From an uncultured Campylobacter sp. (GTDB lineage: Bacteria; Campylobacterota; Campylobacteria; Campylobacterales; Campylobacteraceae), in assembly GCF_937997405.1 (NCBI RefSeq), contig NZ_CALKTL010000086.1, forward strand, positions 16,766 to 80,765: a stretch of DNA of 64,000 bases, given 5' to 3'. The notes under the pieces were generated by a model, which made no database searches, was not told the DNA's origin, and was given only the letters and a program-made list of their open reading frames with translations. Shown here in pieces: positions 1 through 9,578 of the stretch (its first letter is position 1; every line of letters starts with the position of its first letter). The position numbers and the translations under genes were made by a program.

Positions 1-570
1 TCTTTGTATTCGCCGCGTCTTTGTGATATGCAGCTTCGCGGCACCTGATAAGACAGATACCGCTAAATTTGAAATTATTTGCTCCGCCTGCTCATTAGCG
101 CCTACTTTGCATAAGATTTGCCTTTGATACAAAGTGAAATTTTGGCTCCTCCATACCGAGGCGGCAATAGCGCTTGGAGGTTTAACTCCTTTTAGAGGAT
201 TTTTGAAATTTAAATCATAAAGTTGTAGCGACGGAGCAGGTATTTGGAGCTGAAAAATAGAAATTTACAAGCTAGCGCGGGTTTTGTGAAACGCAAAATT
301 GAAACAGACTCTATAAAAGTTGCGTAAATTTTAAATGCAGCCGAATCGCTTAAAAATTTTACTTCCGAAAATGGAATTTCGCGCTAGTGGTGCGCGCGTT
401 TTAAATAGCCTCACCAATTTCGATAAATTTGTGCTTTAGGAGAGGTAAGCAAAATCAAGACAGAATTCTAAAAGCAAATTAAGCCCGCAACGTATTTTTT
501 AACTCCGTCATTACAATGAATCGAATTTTACGCGGGAATCAAACGCACGAATTAAATTCTGCACGAAATT
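1..570. other. Non-coding stretch at the left edge
   Basis: No open frame with a ribosome binding site or a recognisable protein is visible on either strand. The DNA is rich in AAATTT-type words, as in other gaps of this window. It holds the 3' side of the minus-strand binding-protein gene and probably the upstream region of a gene outside the window. I see no tRNA or strong terminator. Confidence 0.4.
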
Positions 571-1359
571 TTATTCAACCAAGAATTCCTTCTTATCGAT
601 CGTGCCATGATAAAAAATCCCGAGCGTATCATCAAAGGTCTTATCCAAAAATCCATCTTTTTTTAGTCCTGCTAAAGATGTATTGATTAGCTCTAGCAGC
701 GCATTATTGCCCTTCTGCACGGCGATTGCGTTGTAAGTTTGCTTACCTAGACCATCCAAAGCAACCTGCGTTTTATTATCGATGATTGCGTATGCGTGCA
801 GGATTAGGTTATCATCGACATGCACGGCATTTTTCGCCCTTTTGAAAGCGCGGTAGCATTTAGCCGAGCTGGCGCAGAAATTCAAATTCTTTCTAAAGCC
901 AGCTTTGCGTAAGAAATTGTGAATAGGAGAGTGTTTGATGACGAAAATCCTCTTTTTGTGGAGTTGATCGAAGCTCGTGATATTTTCGTCTTTTTTGGCT
1001 AGCACACCTACCTGCACCTTAAAATAAGGCTCCGAAAAATCTACTTTTTTCGCTCGCGTGGGCGTAGGAGTAAAGGTCGCAATCACCATATCCGCTTCAT
1101 TGCGCTGTAAAGCGCTAATGCGTCTTGAAGCCGTGATCGGGATAAATTTTACCTTGCCAGGATTATCGCCGAAAATCTCCTTACCGAGCTTCTCGCCAAG
1201 AGCAATCTCAAATCCCCTGTATTTGCCGTCTACGAGCGCACTAAACGGCGGCTGATCGTTATATACACCGATGCGAACGAGCCTATCTTTTTTGATCTGA
1301 TCCAAAGAATTTGCAGATAGAAAACCAAGTAGTAGAGCCGCCAAAACAAATACTTTCAT
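571..1359 (-). CDS. Periplasmic amino-acid-type solute-binding protein (SBP_bac_3 family)
   Basis: A 262-residue protein with a signal peptide (MKVFVLAALLLGFLSANS) followed by the bilobal solute-binding fold of ABC amino-acid importers (cluster 3, like PEB1/CjaA). Family hallmarks are the early strand VRIGVYNDQPPFS, the GKYRGFEIALGEKLGKEIFG segment and the hinge strand ADMVIATFTPTPTRAKKVDF. The ATG is preceded by AAGGGGAG. Two cysteines (NFCASSAKCYRAF) in the second lobe could form a disulphide. No permease or ATPase gene is adjacent, so it either shares a transporter encoded elsewhere or acts alone. The ligand cannot be read from sequence; a polar amino acid is the family default. Family call is firm, substrate unknown. 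Confidence 0.88.
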   Translation of the reverse strand: MKVFVLAALLLGFLSANSLDQIKKDRLVRIGVYNDQPPFSALVDGKYRGFEIALGEKLGKEIFGDNPGKVKFIPITASRRISALQRNEADMVIATFTPTPTRAKKVDFSEPYFKVQVGVLAKKDENITSFDQLHKKRIFVIKHSPIHNFLRKAGFRKNLNFCASSAKCYRAFKRAKNAVHVDDNLILHAYAIIDNKTQVALDGLGKQTYNAIAVQKGNNALLELINTSLAGLKKDGFLDKTFDDTLGIFYHGTIDKKEFLVE

Positions 1360-1389
1360 TTGCTCCCCTTTTAGTTGAAATAAGGCGCA

Positions 1390-1395
1390 ATTATA
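1390..1395 (-). promoter_or_regulatory. Sigma70-type -10 box for the binding protein gene
   Basis: The minus strand reads TATAAT about 30 nt upstream of the start codon, within an AT-rich stretch typical of Campylobacter promoters, which rely on the -10 box. No -35 element is evident. Confidence 0.5.
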
Positions 1396-1763
1396 ATAAA
1401 AAGAAATTATAGCCAGCTAAAATTCTGCGATTTATGGCGCATTTTCATCTAAATTTATGAAAAGATGAAATTCGCGGAGAAATTCTATGTTTAATTTACA
1501 AATGAAATCTCATAAAAAAACTTACACGAGCGAAAAAGCTTTTAATTAAATTTATAAACAAAATTTTACGGATGGATTTCACGTTAGAAAACCTTAGCGA
1601 AATTTACGATATTCTTAAAAGCAAACGGCGAAATTCTACGCAGATTTAGCGTCTAATTGCGAATTTAGCTAAGGGGCGAAATTTAGCTCCGCTGTTGCGC
1701 AGAAGCTTAAGCTCTTAAAATTTCGTAAGACTAAGCTAAGATGCAAACGTAGCAGTAATAGCC
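1396..1763. other. Intergenic stretch with no supported gene
   Basis: AT-rich spacer between the binding-protein gene and nifU. A 25-codon frame starts at ATG 1572 and ends at 1649 on the plus strand, but has no ribosome binding site, so I do not call it. No hairpin with a T-run was found. Confidence 0.4.
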
Positions 1764-2765
1764 CTAGATCGGCATTACGCGGATGTTTGGGCTAAGGTTT
1801 TCTTGCAAAACATTTTCGATCGCGTATAATGTGCCGCTCGCACCGCTGGCGCAGCCGCTGCAAGCGCCTAGGTAGCGGATATAGATATCCGTTTTGCCGT
1901 CGTCTGCAGGCCTAATGTCGATGACGTCGAGATTGCCGCCGTCCATCTGAAGCATCGGGCGGATATCCTCGTCAAGCACCCCTTCGACCGCTTTAAATTT
2001 ACCGATCAAATTTAACTGCTCAAAGCTCATCTCCGCTCCCGCTTTCACGTTATTAGCGGCACTCGCCTCGGCTTGAGCTTGAAGTCTCTCTCGCTCCATC
2101 TCCTCTCTGGTTTGCTTTAAAATATCGACCAGATAGTAATCCTTCTCCTCGTGTCCGCCCGGGCGCACGCAGGATTTACAAAACGCGCCCGCTTTGGTGT
2201 ATTGCGTGATCTCTTCAACCGTATGAAGATCGTTTAGGCGGATCACCTCTTTGATCGTGCCGAGGCTTACGCGCGCGCAGTCGCACACGATGATCTCATC
2301 CTCGAAATGCGCGGGATCGACGCCCTTATAATTCGCTGCAGCCTGCTTGATGACATCGTATGCCATGACCGAGCAGTGCATCTTTTGCGGCGGTACGGCA
2401 GGTTCATCGGGATTATCGCGCATCGCGTGCTCTACGTCTAAATTTGTAATCTTTACCGCTTGATCGACGGTCTTTCCGATACAAAGCTCAGCCATCGTGT
2501 CCGAACTCGCAATCGCCGTGCCGCAGCCGAAGCTTTTAAATTTAGCGTCTAAAATTCTATCGGTTTTAGGATCTATTAGCCAATATAACCGCACCGCATC
2601 GCCGCAGCTCTCGGCGCCGAAGTCCGCGACCACGAGCTTGCCGCCCCTAGCCTTTGCTTCCTCCTCGGTGATCTCACCCATATAGCGAGGATTATTCATA
2701 CGCTCCTGCACTTTTTGCGAGTATTGCTCCCAGATCGAGCCGTTTATCAAACTATTTTTTGCCAT
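1764..2765 (-). CDS. nifU: Fe-S cluster assembly scaffold NifU
   Basis: Three-domain NifU of 333 residues, the usual length in Campylobacter and Helicobacter, where NifS/NifU replace the Isc system. The N-terminal IscU-like scaffold carries cysteines in AESCGDAV, SFGCGTAIAS and KMHCSVMAYD. A central Fer2_BFD [2Fe-2S] domain shows IIVCDCARVS and AFCKSCVRPGG. The C-terminal Nfu domain carries the CxxC of LGACSGCASGASG. It receives sulphur from NifS, encoded 10 nt upstream, and builds clusters for cytoplasmic apoproteins. The start ATG follows AAAGGATAAAAA. The pair is almost certainly co-transcribed and probably essential. Confidence 0.96.
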   Translation of the reverse strand: MAKNSLINGSIWEQYSQKVQERMNNPRYMGEITEEEAKARGGKLVVADFGAESCGDAVRLYWLIDPKTDRILDAKFKSFGCGTAIASSDTMAELCIGKTVDQAVKITNLDVEHAMRDNPDEPAVPPQKMHCSVMAYDVIKQAAANYKGVDPAHFEDEIIVCDCARVSLGTIKEVIRLNDLHTVEEITQYTKAGAFCKSCVRPGGHEEKDYYLVDILKQTREEMERERLQAQAEASAANNVKAGAEMSFEQLNLIGKFKAVEGVLDEDIRPMLQMDGGNLDVIDIRPADDGKTDIYIRYLGACSGCASGASGTLYAIENVLQENLSPNIRVMPI

Positions 2766-2775
2766 TTTTTATCCT

Positions 2776-4010
<1,235 letters not shown>

Positions 4011-4038
4011 TTTCGCTCTTTTATCAATTTCGCACGAT

Positions 4039-4044
4039 AATATA
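4039..4044 (-). promoter_or_regulatory. Likely -10 box for nifS-nifU
   Basis: The minus strand reads TATATT within GTTATATTATCG, about 70 nt before the nifS ATG. The spacing puts transcription start near 4032, upstream of the inverted repeat. Predicted from sequence only. Confidence 0.4.
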
Positions 4045-4080
4045 ACATAATTGCTAAATTTTTCTTTAACGCTTGCCGTT

Positions 4081-4665
4081 TTAAAAACCAAAAGTTTTCG
4101 GGGAGTTGATCAGATCGAAAAATTCCTTACGCGTGTCGTTTCGGCTGATAAAAAGCCCCCTAAGTGCCGACGTAGTCGTGGTCGAGTTGATCTTTTGCAC
4201 GCCGCGCATTTCTATGCACATGTGCCGCGCTTGCAGCACCACGCCCACGCCGAGCGGATGGATCACCTCTTGGATAGCGCTTGCGATCTGCTCGGTAAGC
4301 TGCTCTTGGATCTGCAGCCTGCGCGCGAAAATATTTACCATACGCGGAATTTTACTAAGCCCCACGACCTTTTTATTCGGGATATACGCGACGTGCGCAC
4401 GCCCTATAATCGGCAGCAGATGGTGCTCGCAGAGACTATAAAATTCTATATCTTTTATCAAAACCATCTCATTGTTGCTGCTCTCAAACAGCGCGTCGTT
4501 TAAAATTTCTTTTGGGTCCAGCTCGTAGCCACTAGTTAGAAACTCATAGGCTTTAGCTACGCGCTCGGGCGTCTTTACGAGTCCGTCGCGCTTCGGATCC
4601 TCGCCTAAAATTTCAAGCATCTGCGACACGCAGTTTTCAAATTTAGCTCGGCTTTTTTCGTCCAT
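4081..4665 (-). CDS. folE: GTP cyclohydrolase I
   Basis: Converts GTP to 7,8-dihydroneopterin triphosphate, the entry to folate and related pterins. The zinc ligands of type I enzymes are present: Cys79 and His82 in SLCEHHLLP, and Cys150 in [11 protein letters not shown]. The core motif [18 protein letters not shown] is intact. I chose the ATG at 4663-4665 (194 residues) over an upstream TTG at 4672-4674 because AAGGAA sits 9 nt before the ATG but directly abuts the TTG. It is upstream of nifS on the same strand, but nifS seems to have its own promoter. Confidence 0.95.
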   Translation of the reverse strand: MDEKSRAKFENCVSQMLEILGEDPKRDGLVKTPERVAKAYEFLTSGYELDPKEILNDALFESSNNEMVLIKDIEFYSLCEHHLLPIIGRAHVAYIPNKKVVGLSKIPRMVNIFARRLQIQEQLTEQIASAIQEVIHPLGVGVVLQARHMCIEMRGVQKINSTTTTSALRGLFISRNDTRKEFFDLINSPKTFGF

Positions 4666-4762
4666 TTTTAGCAATTCCTTAAAGATCGATGCGCGATATT
4701 ACTCAAAAACGCCTTTTATAACGCTGATAAATTTTAAAATTCCGCGCGAAATTTTATCAATC

Positions 4763-4783
4763 TCATTATGTTAATGATAATAT
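4763..4783 (+). promoter_or_regulatory. Fur-like palindrome overlapping an extended -10 box
   Basis: TCATTATGTTAATGA (4763-4777) is a perfect 6-3-6 palindrome resembling half of a Fur box, and overlaps the extended -10 TGATAATAT (4775-4783). It lies about 70 nt before the siderophore receptor start. Iron repression by Fur is the expected control for this gene class. The site is inferred by eye. Confidence 0.55.
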
Positions 4784-4852
4784 ATTTAAATTTAAGAAAT
4801 TTTTGTTTAAAATCCGCCGTTTCGATAAGCCTTATCTAAAAGGAGTTCGGTA

Positions 4853-7003
4853 ATGAAATTTAAGATGAGTTTTGGCGCGGCTTTGGCGCTTTTTTCCTTT
4901 GCTTGCGCCGAACAAAACGCCGCGGCAAGCTCCGCCTCGGGCGAAAACCTAGGCGATATCGAGGTCGTAGAATGGGCGAATAACGACGACGGTTACCGCG
5001 CCGTACGCAGCGAGATCGGCAAGACGACTAAGAGAATTTTAGAAATTCCGCAGACCGTAAACGTCGTAACGCAGCAGCATCTAAAGGACAAAAAGCCAGA
5101 GACCCTAGCCGAATCGCTGCAAAACGTAAGCGGCATAAGCTATGCAAATACGACGGGAAATATTTTCGATGCGATCATTAAGCGCGGCTTCGGCGAGGGT
5201 CGCGACGGCTCGATTATGCGCAACGGCGTGCCTGGCACCGTGATGCACAACTACAATAAAACTATTCAATCCGTCGAGGTTCTAAAAGGGCCCGCGAGCA
5301 TGCTCTACGGCGCGCAGCAACCGGGCGGCGTCATAAACATGGTAACCAAAAAGCCGCAGTATGAGTTTATAAATGAAATTTGTGGCGGGCTAGGCAACCG
5401 CAACTATTGGGACGCGGGATTTGATACTACGGGACCGATTGCAGATAGCGGCTTTGCGTATAGATTTATATTCGATTACTACGCGAAGGATTATTGGCGA
5501 AATTTCGGCGGTATAAAAAACACGCTCTTTGCGCCGTCGCTTGCGTATCAAGAAGACGATTATTCGATAAACTTAGGCTATACCCATAGCCGCTCTACCG
5601 ATCCTGTAGATCGCGGCGCATTTTTGGTGCCGAGTACGGGTAAAATTTACGGCAGCGGCAAAGTCCGCTTCGACGAGCCGGTAAATAAACTACAAAGCAA
5701 GCTCGATACGGTTGATTTCGGCTTTGAGAAGGAATTTAACGAGGATTGGATATTAAAAGGCGCCTATGCTTTCTCGCGCAGCAAGCACGAATACGGCTAC
5801 GTCCGTCCGAACAATCCATTCACGCCCCAAGGCCTTACCGGCACGACGCGATCGTATAACTACTACGATAATTTCATACACCGCACGCACGCAGCAAGCA
5901 TCACGCTAAACGGCAAATTTGAAACGGGTCCGCTTAAGCACGACGTCCTTTTCGGCACGGATTACAAAAACTACTACAGATACCGTCCGGGCGCGCTAAA
6001 AGGCACCGCAGGACGCATCAATATGCTTACCGGGCAGACCGCTTCGGGCGCCGTCTTAACGAACGATAGAGAGCCAAAAATACAATATCAAAAACTAAGA
6101 ACGATCGGGCTTTACACGCAAGATAATATAAATTTAACCGACGAGCTAATACTTTCTTTGGGCGTGCGTAGGGAATTTTACGATCAAATAGCCAAACAAA
6201 GCTGGCAAGGACCGAACAACACCGATCAGAAAAAGGCCGCTACGACCTATCAGGGCGGGCTTTTGTACCTGTTAAGCCCGCAGTGGTCGGTATATACTAA
6301 CTACGCGCAAAGCTTCACGCCGCCGATGTCCATAGGCGAGGCGATAGGCGGCGATCTAAAGCCGGAGGAAGGCAAATCCGTAGAGCTCGGCACTAAATTT
6401 CAAAACGATCGCGTCACTGCGGGCGCGGCGGTGTTTAATATCGATAAAAGAAACATCCTGCGAACGGTAAATAATATAAGCGAGACGATCGGTAAGGCTC
6501 GCTCGCGAGGATTTGAGCTCGATATAAACGGACGCGTGACGCAGGGGCTTAGCATGTCGGCAAGCTATGCATATACCAAAACGAGAGTGCGTGAGGACGA
6601 TGGCGCTTTTGCGGTGCTAATCGGCAAACCGCTGGAAGCGACGCCGAAGCATCAAGCAAGCCTATTTGCCAACTACTATTTCGCACATCTAGGCGCAAAG
6701 GGGCTTAGGCTCGGCGGCGGCGCGCGATACTTCGGCTCGTGGTACACCTACTATATGCGCACGAACCTACCGAGCGTGCCCGCAGGAACGGCGTTTAAGC
6801 TGCCTCACGCCGTAGTTTATGACGCCTTCGTGAGCTACGATACTAAAATTTCGGGCTATGATACGAATTTTTCGTTCAACGTCAAAAATTTGACTGACAA
6901 AAAATACTATACCTCGTCCTCAACCGGCACAACCACGAGCGTGATACCTATTCAAATGGGCTACGCGCGGCAGTTTATGTTTAACATATCGGTAAAATTT
7001 TAA
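4853..7003 (+). CDS. TonB-dependent siderophore receptor
   Basis: Outer-membrane gated beta-barrel of 716 residues for ferric-siderophore uptake. A signal peptide (cleavage near FACAEQ) is followed by a TonB box-like GDIEVVEWAN, a plug domain (IPQTVNVVTQQHL, LQNVSGISYANT, VEVLKGPASMLYGAQQPGGV) and a barrel ending in NLTDKKYYTSS and a terminal aromatic ISVKF. The plug and C-terminal motifs match the ferrichrome/FpvA-type siderophore receptor family. The ATG follows AAAAGGAG. No permease or TonB genes are adjacent; it is monocistronic between a Fur-like site and a terminator. The siderophore cannot be named from sequence and is probably a xenosiderophore. Confidence 0.93.
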   Translation: MKFKMSFGAALALFSFACAEQNAAASSASGENLGDIEVVEWANNDDGYRAVRSEIGKTTKRILEIPQTVNVVTQQHLKDKKPETLAESLQNVSGISYANTTGNIFDAIIKRGFGEGRDGSIMRNGVPGTVMHNYNKTIQSVEVLKGPASMLYGAQQPGGVINMVTKKPQYEFINEICGGLGNRNYWDAGFDTTGPIADSGFAYRFIFDYYAKDYWRNFGGIKNTLFAPSLAYQEDDYSINLGYTHSRSTDPVDRGAFLVPSTGKIYGSGKVRFDEPVNKLQSKLDTVDFGFEKEFNEDWILKGAYAFSRSKHEYGYVRPNNPFTPQGLTGTTRSYNYYDNFIHRTHAASITLNGKFETGPLKHDVLFGTDYKNYYRYRPGALKGTAGRINMLTGQTASGAVLTNDREPKIQYQKLRTIGLYTQDNINLTDELILSLGVRREFYDQIAKQSWQGPNNTDQKKAATTYQGGLLYLLSPQWSVYTNYAQSFTPPMSIGEAIGGDLKPEEGKSVELGTKFQNDRVTAGAAVFNIDKRNILRTVNNISETIGKARSRGFELDINGRVTQGLSMSASYAYTKTRVREDDGAFAVLIGKPLEATPKHQASLFANYYFAHLGAKGLRLGGGARYFGSWYTYYMRTNLPSVPAGTAFKLPHAVVYDAFVSYDTKISGYDTNFSFNVKNLTDKKYYTSSSTGTTTSVIPIQMGYARQFMFNISVKF

Positions 7004-7007
7004 CCTC

Positions 7008-7046
7008 AAGCCCGCTTTAAATTTTAAGGCAGGCTTTTAAAATTTT
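7008..7046 (+). terminator. Rho-independent terminator after the siderophore receptor
   Basis: AAGCCCGCTTTAAA and a near-complementary TTTTAAGGCAGGCTT form an imperfect stem just after the stop codon, followed by TTTAAAATTTT. Confidence 0.5.
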
Positions 7047-7118
7047 GAGATTTTGATAAATACAAACCGCTTAGGCTCGGCAAATTTTGGAAATTTATAC
7101 TTTAAATAAGAAATTTTT

Positions 7119-7127
7119 TGATATATT
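7119..7127 (+). promoter_or_regulatory. Extended -10 promoter of the tig operon
   Basis: TGATATATT fits TGnTATAAT closely, with a T-rich tract just upstream, 33 nt before the tig ATG. It would drive tig-clpP-def-comM-nnr-purN. Confidence 0.5.
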
Positions 7128-7160
7128 ACGAGCTATTTTTAAATTTTCTAAAGGAATTTT

Positions 7161-8474
7161 ATGGAAGTAAAAGCAAAAATGAAAGACGCCGCGAATGCGG
7201 TCGCTGCGAGCAAGATCGAAGCAAAGCAGATCGCAGCCAAAGTAGAAGAGCTAGCCAAAAAGGCCTCCAAGCAGCTAAAAATCGACGGATTTAGACAGGG
7301 CAAAGTGCCTACCGCGGTGGTTTTGAAGCGATACGGCAAACAGCTTGAGGGCGATGCAAAGCAGGAACTTCTTAAAGATATGATCGATCAGTCTCTTAAA
7401 ATTTTAAAGAAAAAACAGGAGGAAATTTTATCCGAGCCGGTCTTTTCTAAATTTGACGAAAAAGAAGGCGACATCGACGTTGAGATCGAAATTTCTTTCA
7501 GACCCGAGGTTAGCGTCGAGAGCTACGAGGAGCTGATCCCGAAATTTAGCAGTCCGCGCGTTACTCAAAAAGAGATCGACGAGAAAGTGGCGGAATTTTT
7601 GCAGATGATCGCGCCGCTTTCTAAAACCAACAAAAAAATTCTAGCCAAAGACGATTTTGCGAAATTCGACTTCGAAGGCTTCGTGGACGGCAAGCCATTC
7701 GACGGCGGCAAGGCGCAGGACTACGTCCTTCAGATCGGCTCAAATCAATTCATCCCTGGCTTTGAAGACGGTATGATCGGACTTAGAGTGGGCGAGGAGC
7801 GCGACGTGGCGGTTAAATTCCCGCAAGATTACGGCGCGAAAAGCTTAGCCGGCAAGGACGCGATTTTTAAAGTCAAGCTTCACGAAATTCAAGCTAAAAA
7901 ACCTGCCAAAGAGCTCGGCGAAGAGGAGCTAAAGCAAGCGCTTCCGGGAGAAGCGGAGCCGAGCAAGGAGAAATTTGAAGCACGCATCAAAGAGCGCATC
8001 AAAAACGATAAGCTTCAAAAGTTAATAAATGAGGATCTAAAGCCTAAATTTGCCGACGCGCTCGCCGAGAAATTTAACTTCGCGCTTCCAAAAGCGATCG
8101 TCGAGCAAGAGATTAATTTGCAATTTAACAACGCCTGGAGCGGCTTTTCAAAAGAGCAGATCGAGGAATTTAAAAACAATAAAGACGCCCTGGATAAAAA
8201 GCGCGAAGAGTTTAGAAAGGCTGCCGAAAACAGCGTAAAACTTACCTTCTTAATCGACGAGCTAGCCAAAAAGCGCAAGATCGACGTGAGCGATCAGGAG
8301 CTCGTTCAGGCGGTCTATATGGAGGCCTACACCTACGGCGCCGATCCGAAGGAGCATCTAAATAGATACCGCAACAACGGTATGCTACCGGCCGTCAAAA
8401 TGGCACTTATAGAGGAAAAGCTATTTAACGATATTTTCTCAAAGCAGGGCAAAAAAGAAGAGAAGGGCGAATAG
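7161..8474 (+). CDS. tig: Trigger factor, ribosome-associated chaperone/prolyl isomerase
   Basis: Holds nascent chains at the ribosome exit. The 437-residue protein has the ribosome-docking signature GFRQGKVP (residues 43-50), an FKBP-type prolyl-isomerase domain in the middle (FDFEGFVDGKPFDGG, GFEDGMIGLRVGEERD) and a helical C-terminal domain with extended arms. The first residues (MEVKAKMKDAANAVA) diverge from the usual beta-strand start, but the docking motif is at the normal distance. AAAGGAATTTT precedes the ATG. First gene of a run with clpP and def, a common Campylobacter order linking chaperone, protease and nascent-chain processing. Confidence 0.95.
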   Translation: MEVKAKMKDAANAVAASKIEAKQIAAKVEELAKKASKQLKIDGFRQGKVPTAVVLKRYGKQLEGDAKQELLKDMIDQSLKILKKKQEEILSEPVFSKFDEKEGDIDVEIEISFRPEVSVESYEELIPKFSSPRVTQKEIDEKVAEFLQMIAPLSKTNKKILAKDDFAKFDFEGFVDGKPFDGGKAQDYVLQIGSNQFIPGFEDGMIGLRVGEERDVAVKFPQDYGAKSLAGKDAIFKVKLHEIQAKKPAKELGEEELKQALPGEAEPSKEKFEARIKERIKNDKLQKLINEDLKPKFADALAEKFNFALPKAIVEQEINLQFNNAWSGFSKEQIEEFKNNKDALDKKREEFRKAAENSVKLTFLIDELAKKRKIDVSDQELVQAVYMEAYTYGADPKEHLNRYRNNGMLPAVKMALIEEKLFNDIFSKQGKKEEKGE

Positions 8475-9059
8475 ATGGTGATTCCTTACGTTATCGAACA
8501 AACTAGTCGCGGAGAGCGCAGCTACGACATCTACTCGAGGCTGCTAAAAGACCGTATCGTAATGCTTAGCGGCGAGATCGACGACGCGGTGGCAAGCTCG
8601 ATCGTCGCGCAGCTTCTGTTTTTGGAGGCGGAGGATCCGGATAAGGATATCTATCTATACATCAACTCCCCGGGCGGCGTAGTTACGAGCGGATTTAGCA
8701 TTTATGACACGATGAATTACATCAAACCAGACGTGAGCACGATCTGTATCGGTCAAGCGGCGTCGATGGGGGCGTTTTTGCTAAGCTGCGGCGCCAAAGG
8801 CAAGCGCTACGCGCTTCCAAACTCGCGCATAATGATCCACCAGCCCCTCGGCGGCGCGCAGGGCCAAGCTACCGACATCGAGATCCAAGCCAAAGAAATT
8901 TTACGAATGAAAGAAATTTTAAATAACATCCTTTCGCAAAATTCCGGCAAAGATCTCGCGCAGGTCGAAAAGGACACCGATCGCGACTTTTTTATGAGCG
9001 CCGAGGATGCCGTGCAATACGGGCTGATCGATCAAGTACTTCAAAAGAGCTTTAAATAG
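8475..9059 (+). CDS. clpP: ATP-dependent Clp protease proteolytic subunit
   Basis: Serine peptidase that forms the tetradecameric barrel of ClpXP/ClpAP. All catalytic residues are visible: Ser97 in GQAASMGAF, His122 in [10 protein letters not shown] and Asp171 in [10 protein letters not shown]. Length (194) is typical. The ATG directly follows the tig stop codon with no spacer, so translation is probably coupled. No ATPase partner gene is in the window. Confidence 0.97.
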   Translation: MVIPYVIEQTSRGERSYDIYSRLLKDRIVMLSGEIDDAVASSIVAQLLFLEAEDPDKDIYLYINSPGGVVTSGFSIYDTMNYIKPDVSTICIGQAASMGAFLLSCGAKGKRYALPNSRIMIHQPLGGAQGQATDIEIQAKEILRMKEILNNILSQNSGKDLAQVEKDTDRDFFMSAEDAVQYGLIDQVLQKSFK

Positions 9060-9578
9060 ATGATCCTGGATGTCCTTACCTATCCGAATAAAAAGCTTTA
9101 TCAAAGATCTATGGAGGTCGTGAAATTCGACGCGGCGCTGGGCACGCTTTTAGACGATATGTATGAGACGATGATCGCAAAAAACGGCATAGGCCTTGCC
9201 GCCATCCAGGTAGGCAAGCCCGTGCGCGCTTTGATTATAAATTTAGCCAATGAGGAAAAGATCCAAGACAAAAACGACCTCATCGAGATCATCAATCCGC
9301 AAATTTTAAAAAAGGAAGGTGAGGTCGTTTACCAGGAGGGCTGCCTCTCGGTGCCGGGTTTTTATGAGGACGTCACGCGCGCCGAGTTTATCACAGTGCA
9401 GTTTCAAGACCGCGCCGGCAATACCCAGCAAATGGACGCTAGCGAGCTGCTAGCCGTCTGTATCCAGCACGAGATGGATCATCTCGACGGACATCTTTTC
9501 ATCGAGCGCATCGGATACAATAAACGCAAAAAATTTGATAAAGAATTCAAAAAAAGCCTAAAAGAAAAATCGAAATGA
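9060..9578 (+). CDS. def: Peptide deformylase
   Basis: Removes the N-formyl group from nascent proteins using a metal. The three family motifs are intact: GIGLAAIQ (43-50), EGCLS with metal-binding Cys95 (93-97), and QHEMDH (136-141) with two metal-binding histidines and the catalytic Glu138. 172 residues, normal length. The start codon abuts the clpP stop codon and its end overlaps comM by 4 nt (ATGA). Confidence 0.97.
   Translation: MILDVLTYPNKKLYQRSMEVVKFDAALGTLLDDMYETMIAKNGIGLAAIQVGKPVRALIINLANEEKIQDKNDLIEIINPQILKKEGEVVYQEGCLSVPGFYEDVTRAEFITVQFQDRAGNTQQMDASELLAVCIQHEMDHLDGHLFIERIGYNKRKKFDKEFKKSLKEKSK

Noticed and set aside
1572..1649. 25-codon frame MDFTLENLSEIYDILKSK...
   Set aside because: No ribosome site and isolated; could be a chance helix.
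4666..4674. TTG start for folE at 4672-4674
   Set aside because: The AAGGAA site directly abuts this codon, leaving no spacing; the ATG 9 nt downstream fits.
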